A stretch of DNA of 64,000 nt from Paralvinella palmiformis (GCA_025642065.1 JAODUP010000513.1:97001-161000), one strand, 5' to 3'. Positions 1 to 14,800 are shown, counted from the first letter of the stretch. The notes: a model not told the origin generated them from the sequence alone. A program made the numbers and translations.

Positions 1-774
1 ATAAAAGCCAGGGAAAAAAATTTTTTTTAAAAAAAACCAACCTTCAATTACGACATAATATCGACCCACTGCGATCGATAATTGCTGCAAAGTGAAGAAT
101 CCTCCAAAATATACATTTAAATTAAAAACCATAAGATTTACTGTCACTAACACACCGATTTTTTTTTAATGTCACAAGTAGATTGGAACCAATCTTCAAA
201 GGAGCAATATAAACTAGGTTCTAATTGGACTTGGGCAGGCGAAGGTTCCATTTTCCAATTAATCGAAGCAAATCTTCTACGAGAGAGTATAAACATGGAC
301 ATTAGACGTATTTGATGTTGTTATATTTCCAAGTCGCTATCCAGTCGAAGGTATATTGTTAACAGACTTAACAACAATATTTTATTCAATATAGTTATTT
401 ACTATGTAGTATTTCCGGTCGAAAAACATCCCTCAAAGACGCAATTATGATATTAATTTTTCTCAGACTTAAGGAGGTGATAGTACGTGTTCCTGTATGC
501 CATAAGAAAATTCGTAAATCTACTGATAAATGGACAAAAAATTACAACAAAAAATAACAACACCAACAACATTATTATTTCATTTTAACACGTGTTAGAG
601 CGTGTTATATTACAACATTAGAGTGTATCATTTTATGATGTTCTCATAACGGTTACCAACACGATTATAGGTTAGCATTGTCTAAGAAGCTATCACTCTT
701 CTTTATAATCGAAAAATACCCCCCACAAAAACAAAATCAACTATAAAAACAAGTTCACTTTATGGTACAAACCC

Positions 775-819
<45 letters not shown>

Positions 820-1879
820 CCATGAGACTTTTATACCTTAAATACGGTTGTTAACACAGGACATTATGATTATTTGATTACTGGCAACTCAAAATGTGAA
901 TTTAGTCAAAATCACTATCATAAATCTTTGTGCATATTCAAAACATTAGTTCAACGAAGTCGCACCATCAGGCAAGTGTTACATTCAGTTTTCAATTATA
1001 TTTATAAACAACAAGTAACAACTTTCATAAGGCGACCAAAGATAAAGTCGTCAAAACAGAAACATTTATATAAAAATGAATATAGTTTATTCTTAGACTG
1101 GCTCCAAGTTTTCGCAGCCTTCCTATTTATTGGCTGCTGATTGATTACCATCTATGACTATCAACACACGCAATTGTTGCTTTTTACTCTCCCGTTTGTG
1201 CAAATAACAGTTAGTTATATAACTATTTATATCTGTACCGTTAAAACCATAGAAGAATATTGTCTATTTCAATGATAGGCATAGCGATAGATTTGAGGCG
1301 AGGCATAAAGATATGCTGAAAAATGGAAAGTTCGGATAATGTGAAAATTAATAATTGATCTAGTACATCTTTGTGTAACTACCGGGCTCGAGGTCCATGC
1401 CATACTGTATGTATTAGTGTACGGGCGACTGGTCAGTCTCAAAGTAGTGACTTATATCCCGCAGTTCGCATATTTTTCGTAATAAATTTGGTTACAAAAT
1501 AAGAAGAAAATTGAAAAATATCTAGATCTATACTGAATCGTTTTGTGTTATATTTCCCTCGAACGACATAGACTTAAATTCAACCACCGAAAGAATCGCG
1601 ATGATACGACAAAATAGACGTTTACTAGATCGAGTTTTGTTTTCGAATGACGGATATTCGTGTATGTCTTTATTTATTGCCAGATTAGATCAATTTAACA
1701 TTATAATACAGGCAGATAATTGACCAAATTGATTTTATAAATGGAAATATATATATATATATATATATATATACATTTATAGTATATGTGTCACAATGAC
1801 ATACATATTTATGAGCAATAACTAGCTCTGGCAATAACAAGACTGGAAGGCCTTATGGCAATTATTGATTTGTGGGGTT

Positions 1880-1919
<40 letters not shown>

Positions 1920-3505
1920 CATACGACATACAGATTTGTTTATGACAAAATGGCTTTAAGATGAAAACATCCTTGAAAATAAGCCAAACTTAGTGACTGA
2001 TTTTGATCGTACGTTTAACTTCATCCTCGTCAAGCTTTTGTTAACTGAGCAGTTTCTTGTGAAATTCTATATGTTGAGTGAATAATGTATTAAAAAACAT
2101 TTAATCAAAGTTAGTGCCAGGTTGAATATGATAATTGATTAGCTAACGGGGGGACACGTGATATAGGTGTACTAATTCGAGAGCTAAAGACTTCAGAGCC
2201 GAGAAAAAGCTCTACAACTCTACTCAAGTTAATTTGTTTTCTTTAAAAGAACAAAAGACTGAATTAAACACAGAACATGTAGTGTTAACGTTGCCCAGGG
2301 TTAAACACATTTTTATTACAACCGCAGTTGTACCATGGAACATATAGTACAGTTTGTGTTTGTTGAAATGAATTTCATGTACAGATGGTGCTACATTGTG
2401 TCACGCTGATCAGCAGTCCAGTCAAAATCTGGTCTTAATTATGTCATATCAGAGATATTAAGTCGGACTAAGGGAAAATAAATTAAAAGGTAGTTTTTAA
2501 ATTGTTGATGTTATTGTTTAATGGCCACCTGAATGGCCCGATAGACCTCCAAGGGTAATGAAGAGAAGTGAAAGATGAAACACCCTTCAGATATAGCTAG
2601 TCCTGGATTTGATTCCCGATTGAGCTGTAAGTTAGACCACGGAAACGTCCTCCCAAAAAGAAGTCTAGGTCTGACCGCAGGCTGACAAGCCACAGATTAA
2701 CTAGGATGGAGGTAGACTTCGCATGGGAGTACACAACGTTAAGGAATTTCTTGGTTAACAAATGTTCTTAACATTGTTCATATGTTCAGTATTATTGGAA
2801 TGTGCACCACATTTTCACATTCACCTGGAATTATTCAGCTGATGTCAGAAACTCCCACGAAGAAATCTAATTTTTTTATAAATGATCACCGATTCTCAGT
2901 TTGAAAGTAAAATCAGCTTTGTGTTTAGTTGCCAATTTTTTAGAATTTTTGGTTTGAAAGAAAATAGTCACATCTAAAGAGTATTAGCACCACAAGGCTG
3001 ATTTAAGAAAGAGAGCCTTTAAATAAATACCCATCCTTAACCTCTAATCTCCTTGAAGGTTATTGGTGTCATTTTCAGTAAAAACAATACCATCTGTATA
3101 TATATATATATATATATATGGATTGTATGTGAACACCTCTTACTACATTCCCACAATGAGTGTTTGATGAATTTTTGTTCAAGTTTGGAGTGTATGATAT
3201 CACATTAAAAGAACAATTAATGAGATGTCAGCATTCGATGTAGTTAGCGCGCGCGCGCGCACGCACACACACACACACACACTATCTTTATAAAAAAACG
3301 AGCAAACACTGCTTAAGTATTATGTTATTAAAAGACCTTGAAATATTTCATGCAAGAACATTACAATTCCTGTCTATATGTAAACAAATCAATATCTGTT
3401 TTACAGAACACGTGATTACAGTTGAACACATGTCAGAAGTGAACAGTATAAATGTGAAATACCAGCTATTGTTAAAAACATGAACAAATTAGCTATCACT
3501 ATATT

Positions 3506-3537
<32 letters not shown>

Positions 3538-5964
3538 CTCTTACATACATAATCTATGCATGCAGTTTTATTTTTAAAATAAATATCTGTACGATACGTA
3601 AAAATACATTTAACACAATAATTGTACTCGGGTTTACTTTTCATGCAAATGTTTCTATTCAGAATACATCTTGCACGAATGCAGTGAGTGACGTAAAAAT
3701 AAAGCTCGGCATTACAAGGCTATGATTTCATTTCAGTGAAAGATCTGGATACCCCTTTTATCGTGCTTGAATCGGATGCAATCTTTCTAGCAGTAAAGGT
3801 TATCAGCAGACAGTTTATAACGCGCTTTTCACTCAGCGACTTTATAACATGTTCCAAAGGGGGAATACCATTTTCGGACAAACATTCCTGATTAATTGAC
3901 CTACGTGTAAATGCACGTTTAATAAGATTATCGAAGCAATGTACAGATCAACCGATGAAGAAATGTACATCCGAAGGAATATGAACATCACTGCAATCCG
4001 CTTGGTTTCTATTCAAACAGTACACGTGATACGTATGCTATATAAACATTTAAAGACTTCCAGATTATGCTGGCAGCGTCAGTTAGGTGCGGCATTTTTA
4101 TAAGCGAAGTCTCTTAACCTAATCGTAACTAAAATATTAAAATTGTATATCGTACGTAGAAACCAGTGTGCACACTGACCATCCTATCCCCTCCGTCGTG
4201 ATAAGGTTTAAGGCACACCATCATAAAAAAAGGTAAAAAATAAACCAATCTGCCAATCAGCAAGAAACCACCACGCTCACCATCCAGAAGAAACACGTTA
4301 CTTAATCTGGAATACTGGATCAGTTAAAACGTGTTTATGTTATGACACAGAATTTACCACAGGCGCAGTGAGGTCGGTGACATGCAGCAATAGTCTTGTA
4401 AAGAAACGCGTGAAATGCTACCATCGACACAGAAACGTTACACCATCTCAATTACACGAAGTCTGTTTGGTACTCACTCCCCTAGGTAAGTATAGGTAAC
4501 ACAACGACACATCACCAATATTGGCACCAATGTTGTTGTTGGTTTTTAGTATATATTATATATAATATCATTAAATATTTTGTCATCAAAGTGACAAATG
4601 ACTAGAAATGTACACCGTACATATGACATTTCTAAACACAACACAGTATTATACAGACTTATCAGAACTGTTGCCTCTGCCCTGAAATATATAGCATAGC
4701 GTAAATATGTTTGTGTGTATGTGTTTGTGTGTGTTTGTGTTGCATTTAGATGATTCAACAGTAACAATGGATAATAACTATATACAAGAACACGTGCAAC
4801 ATAACACAAACAGAGCCATTACATATTACAAATAACATGGTTCACTGCAAAATGTCATCAACTGATGTTCACATATGTCAATAACTTCTGCTAATGTGAT
4901 CCAGAGTGTTCTCTTATATGACCACGTATCGTTTGTTAAGAGCTCTGTGACAGTCGCAATGAAACAGCTTTGTGTGATAGAATTTAAAAGCCGGACTTCA
5001 ACAACATATTTCTAAATCGATTCCAATTTTTGTATGCATCTAGCGCGCATAGCAACAGCTCAGCAGCCCCATTTCCTTCAAACTGTTCTTTCTGTTGGTT
5101 AGCGTTCATTATGGCATCGTCATAAATCAGTTCTTCGCAATTATTTATCTGATGACTTGGTTACGACAAAACATATTTATATTGGAGTAACCATCCAAAA
5201 AACATCACAGCCGTAGTTCACTCCACTGAGAACAAACAGTCCCGATCGAGGCTATTTACAGATAACAAACAGATATTGACAAACCTAACCAGATGTAATA
5301 TACACAATTACCTATTTACACAGTTCATTGCTATATATATATATATATATATATACGTTAAGTAGATAGATCACTGCAAAATGATTACTGACAATATTTC
5401 TTCACAACTTAAATGTTATCAAAAGGTGAAACAATCTGGTGAAAAAACACGCATTTTCTGTACAATGGGACCAGGCCAGCTAGGTTAGTTTAGTGTTTGA
5501 TTCAGGAATGGAGATTTAGCTTGAAATGGCTGCTTCATGTTTCGGTTTCATGATCATTGGCTGGTTTAATTATCCAGAAATTGCCTATTATGCTCAAACC
5601 CAAAATTAATGAGTGAACTATTACCCCATCACGTGACTCATCAAAAGCCACATGCACCAGCTACTGATTGGCTCTTGTAGCAGTTTGAAGACTTCTCTGG
5701 TTCCTTTTCCTAATGAAAAACTTGAACCCATTTAGGGTGGTAAACATTTCGTAAAATGTAATAATGTCACATTTAAAACCAAATTATATCAAATACTTCC
5801 TTTCCTGCCAAAGAAAAACAAAATCCGATATGTTTATGTCAAAATCCGTTCTCATTTGATTGTACTCGATGTTTGTAAGAGTAAATAACAGACACGCAAG
5901 TGTTTCGGGTTTAAAAAACCCAAACATCTATTAAACAGAATGCGCACAAAACATATTTATCTTG
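1..5964. other. Downstream flank of NAV
   Basis: AT-rich, no coding sequence recognised. Holds TA tracts at 784-816, 1747-1773, 1883-1916, 3511-3537 and 5332-5355, a CG/CA tract at 3247-3282, and SINE copy 1. Short frames here run through repeats. Confidence 0.6.
2519..2655 (-). mobile_element. Diverged tRNA-derived SINE copy 1
   Basis: Minus strand reads CCGTGGTCTAACTTACAGC (decayed box A region), GGGAATCAAATCC (decayed box B), then GAAGGGTGTTTCATCTTTCACTTCTCTTCATTACC, in pieces shared with the copies at 34.9, 41.8 and 53.5 kb. It lies in the flank downstream of NAV. The most diverged of the four. Confidence 0.7.
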
Positions 5965-6573
5965 TAGATGAATGGATTTTATAAAATGTTTATTATTTTG
6001 AGGAACCATTGAAAAAAAAAACAACAAAGAAATCTTCCATTGAGTTTTGCATGAATAGTTTTTATCACGGTTTCCTACCAACTTGTAATAGCAAAGGTCC
6101 ATCACACACTACACAATATACATTACAGAAGGTGACTCAACGACATAAAGTGATCAAGATGGATTAAAGATCAACAATTTCATGATACACAGAAGACAAT
6201 GTTGCTATCGCTGCCAACCACTGACTGGCGGAAAACCATGACTACGCAATTCCTCGTTTTACACGACGAGGTTCACCAGCACACGCGAAGTGTTTACGAC
6301 GATCCAATATTACTTTTTACAAACTAGACCAACTGACTGATTCCTTTGTGTACTCAGTAAAATATTTCGCATAACAATACGATCACTTCTATCAAAATGC
6401 TGAAACGTAGAAAGTGTTAGGCCCACATACAGGTTTAAACCGACGATCATTAACGTTGTTGGAGATCAAACGAGCCGCCGGTTAATGTTTACTGATCACA
6501 CCAACGCCTATTGTAAACACTATGCCATCGATATGGATCACAATCACCCAGAGAAGTCTCGTATCCAGGGAGC
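5965..6573 (-). other. Probable NAV 3' UTR
   Basis: About 600 bp after the stop, without coding potential. The first AATAAA downstream on the minus strand is at 5989-5994, followed by a G/U-rich stretch (TATGTTTTGTGCG at about 5946-5958), the usual layout of a cleavage site. A longer 3' UTR cannot be excluded. Confidence 0.5.
5989..5994 (-). promoter_or_regulatory. Candidate poly(A) signal AATAAA
   Basis: First canonical hexamer after the NAV stop codon, 580 bp downstream, with a G/U-rich element about 30-45 bp beyond it. Confidence 0.5.
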
Positions 6574-6756
6574 TCAGATCGTGGATTCAATGCTGGAATT
6601 AGTTGTGACGTTTGAAGGTGTTGTCGTTGATGTATAACTGACTTGTGTCGAGTAATCCTGAGCACTGCTGTGACTATCGAGACTGGTAGAATCACTGTCA
6701 TTACTCTGCGGACTTGAATAACTGGCTGCTTCTTGTAGTCTCATTAACATATTCAT
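6574..6756 (-). CDS. NAV2-like: NAV last coding exon
   Basis: 61 codons including TGA at 6576-6574. Acceptor ACCATAG. Reads MNMLMRLQEAASYSSPQSND and ends NSSIESTI, against MNMLMRLQEAANYSSPQSYD and ILDSSLESTL in vertebrate NAV2. With the previous exon it makes EGDPLMNMLMRLQ. The Met at the start is internal, not a start codon. Confidence 0.97.
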   Translation of the reverse strand: MNMLMRLQEAASYSSPQSNDSDSTSLDSHSSAQDYSTQVSYTSTTTPSNVTTNSSIESTI

Positions 6757-9306
6757 CTATGGTAGAGGGAAAAAGTTATATATTAATATTAAAGGAATAT
6801 TTACTAGCAAGACATTTATTACCGTTTTGAGGTAGCATCCAGGAATCCACACCAGTCACAGTCATAAAGTACATGTATTCTTTACACTACATGATTCCTA
6901 AATTCTTGAGTGGGTTAAAAGCAGAATACGGTACAAAAATTATGTTGATTCTAAGTTTTATATGTAAATTTTGTCCCACGACTAGTTCTGTAGTTGAGAA
7001 AGTTCTGTAGAGGGAATTACACCTGACTGTATACCAGGGATGCATTGTATAAGCGATGCTTCAAACATCCTCCTTTTCAACATTCTACGTGTGTTTGATT
7101 TCATTAAAATTATGTATTATGAATGTTGAAATAAACGAATTGAATTGAATTTATAAAAAATTGGATTATCGGTTTCATAGAAAAATGTCTTCTTGTTGCT
7201 CAACAACAGCACAGACTGTTAGCTAGTTCATGAATTAAAATGGATTAAAATAGCATCAATTACCAGTGGGTCTCCCTCTACATCACTCTGTTGAGAATTT
7301 GGAGCCGTCTTCGATACCCCAGCAGATGGTGCCCCCTGGGTGTCGTATCCGACATCTTCCGGTCGTAGCGGCAGTAACGTTGGCCATTCTCCACTTCCCG
7401 GCTTGTTCCACGGATACGTCTCAATCACCCAGTCTGATGGGTCTTCCCAAGGAGCTCTTCTTCCATATAACTACAAGGTAAACGACAAAATATAAACTCT
7501 AACCTGCAGTAAGTGAATCGCACCAAGGGCAGCCTTGTAACAATATCCACCGGAAACAATTATGGCAGTTGTAGTTGATTCCGTGGATAGAAAAATATTT
7601 TATTTTATTCAGAGATCAAATACGCAGTCACTAGACGATCACTTCAGCTGGCTAAGATAGGATGGTGGTTTACCTGTATACCCTCCCTAACAGCCTCTAG
7701 TAAGTACGGCACAATGGAGTAATTCCATAAGTCTGTGAACCACACCTGTCCTGCAGCCACTTCCATTGGACACGAGAGGAAAAGTCTTGGCCCTATTGTG
7801 ACGTCTGACGAACTGTGGGTCTCGAGGAACTTGTTCAGATGCTGCCAGACCTTTGGCACCCAGTCGGTGATCTTATTTAAGTCTTTGTTCCTCAGCGCCG
7901 TCTTGACCTCCTCCTGCACGAGATTACGCCGCAGGAATCGGCCAAGGAATCCCTTGACGGGTTCCATGTGGTTGGCGCAGAGCACCCAGCGGAAGTTATG
8001 GTGCAACTGGAGGTTGGTCGTTGAGCACGTAGTCTGGTTCATTGTGCCAATAATGTACGGACATTGGTGATGCTTCACACTCAGAAATCCATTGAACACT
8101 TCTCCCAGTGAACTGACGTGGTGCAGGTTGTCGAGTATGATGACATTTGGCAGCTCGCCGGCAGCCGTGCTGTCACACTGATCGGCGATGTTGGCCAAAT
8201 ATTGACGCAGTTCTTTTGAAGATTTGTGATCAACGTTGAACGTAGCAACAGCACCAGCGGTCACTTCCTTACCAGATCTATAATAAGCATGAAGAGATAG
8301 TTAAGCCTAGTCTACACACAGGCCTGTGTTTGTTTTATGCATGTTTGTTCCCAGTGACTGTTGGATGTGGAATTCATTGATAAAAAGCCAGATATGAACT
8401 CACAACCTGGAGGTTTGTAGCCCTGCATTACTGGAACACCCATTTATTGTAATAAATCATATTAATTATTTTAGCACGTACCTTTGTACAAGATATTCTG
8501 CTAACTTCTGAGCCAAGAACGTTTTCCCAGTTCCGCTTGGCCCACAGAGTATTATGCGCTTGTGTTCCATCAACAACGATATATAGCGCTGAACAATTGA
8601 TTTTGGTATCAGTGTCTCAAAGGAAAGATTATCTACGCAATTTTCTTGTGAACCTGTGTGACCAAAGGAAAATTTAGTCCATCATTCTGAACATAATAAT
8701 AATAAAGAAAACTCAACTGACTGAAGCAAACAAAAAGAAATGAACTACAACAAAACAATGTTAGGTGTCCTATATGCGTCGTTTCAACTACATTTTCTCA
8801 AGTCATGATAGCACATTGACATGTGAATTATTTGTGAAGATAGAACTTACCTTTTAATGTTATCGAGATGTTTGTGTTCTCACCCACTAAATATCCACAA
8901 GGTAACAGTTCAGGAATTTCAGAATCTGAAATACAAATATTCGTATTGTATGTCTGTGTGTATGTGCACGTGTGCGCGTATGCAAATAGAAGATGGTGAA
9001 CTCGAGCATATTTCGGGTCTTTAATAGTTAATGCTTTTAGTCGTGTAAAATATTGCAAGTTATCTTTAGCATTAATATTAACTGTTAATAACAGGAGTTT
9101 TAATTCAACTTACCTTTATATCTAACAATATCAGTAACATTATAACATAACACACTGTCTCCATTTAAACCAAGGTTTGTAACTGGATCAATACGTAAAA
9201 TATATTCCTGGAAAACAGTTTTACAACAATAAGCAAATATATATATATACACACATACATACATACATATATATGTTACATTTCAATGTTTATGCACACA
9301 CATACA

Positions 9307-9357
<51 letters not shown>

Positions 9358-11804
9358 TGACTCACCTTGAAAGCTCTCCTCACCACAGAGTCGAGCATGT
9401 CCCATTTTGTTTTCCCGCTTACAGAAATAGCACCAATCAGCACCTCCGATTGTCTCCCCTGTAAACAATAACAACAGAACAGGTAACACAAATAAAATGT
9501 CTGCTCTGCCCAAACCGGAAGTGTCACCGTAATGATCACAGCCAACAGACAAGGCATCAGTCTCTTACCTAAAGTGTTCAAGCGGACATCGACACAAATA
9601 TACAGCGTAAAATGAAGAAAATGGCGCAAACTTATCTCTTACTAAACAACTATTCAGATCAAGCTCTTGTCTAGCTTTTGCAAGGTATTTAATTTTGGGT
9701 TTGGGAGATGGCTGATGAAATTAACACGAACACACACATGGTCAAGACAAGATACAGACCTCACTCAGTTTGCAGAAATCACTGGTTCCATTCAGGAAAA
9801 CCGAGAGAGTGATACGTCTGCCATCGCGGTCTGGCGACTCCGTTAACATAAGGTCTGAAAGACCACATATAAGAGAAATAATAACTCGGCATAAACGATG
9901 GAGAAAAACTTAAATGAAAACAACGGGACGACTAATAACCATGGTAACAAGAACATCTCTTTACAGTTATAAACAAGAAGGTGCACGTATGTAATAATAG
10001 ATCCACGTGGTATTATAACGACACATTAAAGGGAAAATATTTATCCAAAATATCTGGCGTTTGTGTATTTAATAAGCAGAAGCAGAAGACATGCAGTAGC
10101 GAGGTTGAAATGGAGAATGTGGCAAAGTTTGAGGAGTGACCAGAAACTACGGATGTGAGCTTGATTGAAAGCAAATTCGCATCATTTCATAACTTCCCAA
10201 AACAGTTCATGCATTATTCATGAAGTGACAATAAGAAGCTGTGACACGAAGGCTACATATCGACCGTAGGATATTAAACTTAATATTAAGAATAATGCTG
10301 TTATTAATTAACATAAATTACACGCACCCAGACTACTCGGATCACCGAGACTCAATCTTTTTTCCAGAGATTCTCCGGGCGTTGGAGACGTCGGTGATAG
10401 GCCTTTGGACGATACCAGACGATGTAAACGGTCATTATCGGCCTTCAGTGAAACCATTTCATTCTGGAATGATTACAATCACGGATCACGTTACAGTTGT
10501 GAGAATCTAGCCACATCTAGTAGAACGGTTGTTGCGAAGAATTCACACACTTCACAGTTCATGAATGTGCATAATATAATTTCATTGATGTTCATACAAC
10601 ATACAAAATCATCACATAATAAACATTAAACACATTGAAGACTGGAACATGCCAATTTGTTGAGGCTCTCCAGAAACTATAATGTATAATACCCTCTTCA
10701 ATAGCAGCCGACGTCTGATGCTATATGTCGTCTATTTTATAGTCCCACGTTGCCTATGTTATTGGCAGGAAATCGGTCGGCTATTTTGGTTTGGTGAAAA
10801 GGTGGCCTGGAGTGCACTAAAATACTCAATTTTTCTCAATTTATTCAAGCGAGACACCCTAAACTTCCCTTCCAATGGAGAAGAGTCACTAGTGTGACTA
10901 CCACTACCACACGGCCAGCCCTTCACTACCCACCACCCTGCATCCATACCTCCCTCCAGCAATGCCACTGGAATGGCATCGTGGCGTTATTATAGGCCAC
11001 CACAGGTGAGCTGCTGCCTATTTTTTGTAAGGGGTCGTCTACTCTATCCCCTATTGAAAAGGCTGTATAATCTATAATGTAATAAATCAAGTGACATATA
11101 ATAATAATAATTATAACCAATATTATCTTACTTTCATCCTGTTCATCGTCTCTCTAAGCTGTTCCAGCTGATGGACAGATGACAACGATTCCAGCCTGAT
11201 TTCTGTCAGTTTCATGTCTTTCTCGTGCAGTTGTTGTTGTAGTTCTAACACAGCATCATCCCTCCCAAGACCGTCGCTCAACCTATAAAAGAGTTCACTC
11301 GTAATAAACCTCAATAATGCGATGATTTTACACAACTTTAAATTCTTCACATTCAGAGCAAATATTTAGTACGTGTTTTATTTAATCTTTGTATCAGAAA
11401 AAGGGCATCGATTATATTATTAGAAACATCTCAAAATACCCCATAACATAACATAATATAGCACTTATTATAGCGCCACACATCTTAATGTTTAGTTCAA
11501 GGGTGCTTCTATCATTTAGTCACTTTAGCGTAATTATTTGATGCCGGAATGTTTTTTCATATGATTCTAATAACAATGACCATTATTGGACTTATTAGTC
11601 ATCATGTCTTGTATACTTTGTTAGTTATACATAAATTAAGAGTTTCCATAGGTAGAAACGTTGTAATAAGTTCTGTTTACACTGATCATCATGAGCTGGC
11701 CACCATGTGGCTAATTAATTATGTAGCAGAATATGCATGCATGTTTAATGTTGGCATGAAGAGAGTGGTGACATTACACACATAACTGAGCCAAACTATA
11801 TACC

Positions 11805-11835
<31 letters not shown>

Positions 11836-14800
11836 CATATGGATGATGTCGGTACATGATTCTTTCTGTGGAACATGCCAAGTGAAAACAAAGATAGCCA
11901 AATATTCATAAGGATGCCTTTTGCTGGTTGGGGTCTGAATTTCTGAGTATGAGCAATTAAAATACCTACATATAGTAATGTGTTTAGCTTTTAATAAAAT
12001 CAGTTTCATAAACTTAAATAATAAAATAGTTAGAATAAGGAATTGTACATTTCAGAGAAGGATGAAAATATCCAAAGAATTGCTCTGAATAACCATAGAA
12101 TTGATGAAAACTGAGAAAAAGTCAAATACTTCCAAATATTTTGGCAAAACTTTCATGTAACAAAAAGTAATATTACAAAATATACCATCTTCAGAGGTTA
12201 GACAGAAGTAAACACCGATCAGAGCTATAAACATTTAAAGGAAAAATTCGTATAATAAATGCTGCAGCCCTCAAAATAAAAATTAAACACAAAAACCACG
12301 GTTACTAAGTTCCTTTCCAAAACTAGGAGATCCTGAGTGAATACTCATAGTAATGAATGAAATTCCAAAACAGCTTTGAAAATCACAAAAGGTGAAAATG
12401 ATGTCTTTCATCAAATAATAGATTCATTCATCTTCAGAGCTAAACCCGACTTACTTTTAAAGTTTAATGAAAGGACACTTACATGCCAGATGAGTTTGAA
12501 GTCTTGATGGGAGTTGTTGGCATGCTCATTGGGTGCGGTATAGCTAACAGCGGCGAGTTAGGTACAGAGGCATCGGAACGAATACTCTGATTGTCTAACT
12601 CGGCATCAGACATCGAGCTCCCTTTGCCATTCTTCTTACGAGAAAATGCTTTGCTGAACGAACTTCTCAGCTGAGAAAGTAAAATAGTAATGATTAAATA
12701 AACACAATAGCTAACACATTAAACATTTCTGTAATGAATTACAATTTACCTGATAAATTTTACACTGGATATTTCAATAATTTTAATATGTGTTATTATG
12801 CTTGTTTTTGATAGATAACCATATGCACTAAACAATGTTAAGGAAAGTTAAGGGTAACAAATCTTAGTTCATGAAACATTACAAAAGACTGGGTATATGT
12901 AATAAAATTGTCACACACACACACACACACTGAGCCATAAATGACCAAATATAAAAATTTCAGCCCTGATAACCTAAATCTTACACTACAATCTACCACA
13001 TACTCGAATCTAACACATGACCATATACCCAAATATCTACATATTCCAGGAATATCCTGCAAAAGAACAAAGACATCTTACCCAATTCTTTTTCTTTTTG
13101 CCCTTTTTATCTTTGTCCATGTCTGTTGCTGATGATTGTTGTGAGGTGGCACTGCATGCACTAGACATACTATTTAATGATGACACGCTGTCCGTAGACT
13201 GATGACGAGTTAAGCCTTTGGTTGATTCACAGCCAAGTGAACCTGGAGCAAAATGAAAAAAAATTCACTTAATCTGAGTGCTGAATAGCTGTCACATGCG
13301 ACATCCTCTGGGCTCCCAATGATTAATTGTAAGGATCTTGCTCTTGGTAAAATGATGCAGATGTTCACATAATAGATTTTGTTGTATCAAAAAATTAAGA
13401 CTTTTTCTTACAATAGTTTTCAGTGCTGTTTACAGAGTGCTACTTCCCATTGCCTTTTTTTCACAAAAGACCAATTTCAGGATGTATAATTGAATGTCTG
13501 CATTTGATTGCGGTTCTGTCTAGTTCTGAGCCGAATAAAACAAAGACGAACGGGTAGAAGCACATCAATCCACTGAGGCATAAGGATACTCAGAAATACA
13601 CAATGTGGAACTAATTTTATTCTATTTTATTTTATTGACAACTTGTCTGCTGAAAAACACTTGTTTGTTAAAAGACATAACATTATGTACATGCACTGAC
13701 TTCTTCATATTGTTAAGATATAGTGTTTTTGAGCACTCTCCTTTTGACAATTCCCTTTTCAACACTGTTCCATTACTGTGAAACGAGGCAATTGCTTTCT
13801 GTGCGAAGAATGGCTTTAGACAGTAAAACAACACAACTCTAGTAGTTGGCATACTGCCGTGACATGTCTATTTCTATTAATACATCCGCCAAAAACAGCA
13901 AAGAAAAATAAATACCAACTCCCCCCCGGAATGAATTTTTTTATATCGCAGTCATGATTAAATGATGTAATTTACGGCTGAAATATTTCACGGAAAATGA
14001 CTGATTAAATGACGAGTCCAAAACGTCAAAACACTAGGCTGATTGAAACCAAACCAACATTTACTGCCCTAGGAAAATATCACACTGCTCTCAGGTGTGC
14101 CGAACTATTTCTGCACCAAGATTTGCAAGGAATGACAGAGTATACGACCATTACTGAGTAGAGAGGATGATTATATATTTCTATCTGTGTGTCTGCAGCA
14201 AATTGGTGGGATAACGGCAGCAGACCTGACAATGGCAGAAATTAGCTGATTTCTGTGAATGCCACAAAAAAACAGGCTTTGCCGAAAATACCGGCTCGTC
14301 CATAATTCATTTGCACCGTATTCAATAAATAGCGAACGACGTGGTATTTAGTCTTCTTTAGCAGCATTTATCTTTTTTGCCAAATTACCTTTCTTATCTG
14401 GGATAAATGTGGAAGTGCTGTTCCGGGTGGGGAGTCTATGCAGAATTGTATCCAGATGGGAGCACAATGCTTTTACAAAAATGAATCCTTCCGATAACGT
14501 ACCCGCCAGGGAAGCGGCCACTGCTAACATTCTCTTAACTGATAATGTCAGAGATTAATGCTTTGCTCCTGTATATTACTTTGTGGGAGTTCTTACCAAC
14601 ATTTTTTAAATAAGCCTGATAAGAACTGCGGCACACAAGTTATCACAGTTCATCCAAATACATGCCGTATACGATCAATGTTTCGACGCACACATGCATG
14701 GCACAGGACAATATCGGAATCAATATATCTGGTATTGACACAACTAGGCAAGATTTAGTAACTAGTGAGGACAACTTACAGGTTGAGATAAGCTAATAAA

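Larger units (their letters stand above)
9855..12482 (-). other. NAV introns between ATPase and coiled-coil exons
   Basis: Introns 9855-10327, 10464-11131 and 11283-12482. A CA tract lies at 11804-11834. Otherwise unremarkable AT-rich sequence. Confidence 0.8.

Noticed and set aside
7735..8070. 111-codon plus-strand frame
   Set aside because: Antisense to the NAV ATPase core exon.
9276..9629. 117-codon minus-strand frame with poly Leu-Ser and Val-Cys
   Set aside because: Real NAV exon (9366-9458) read through into CA/GA microsatellite intron.
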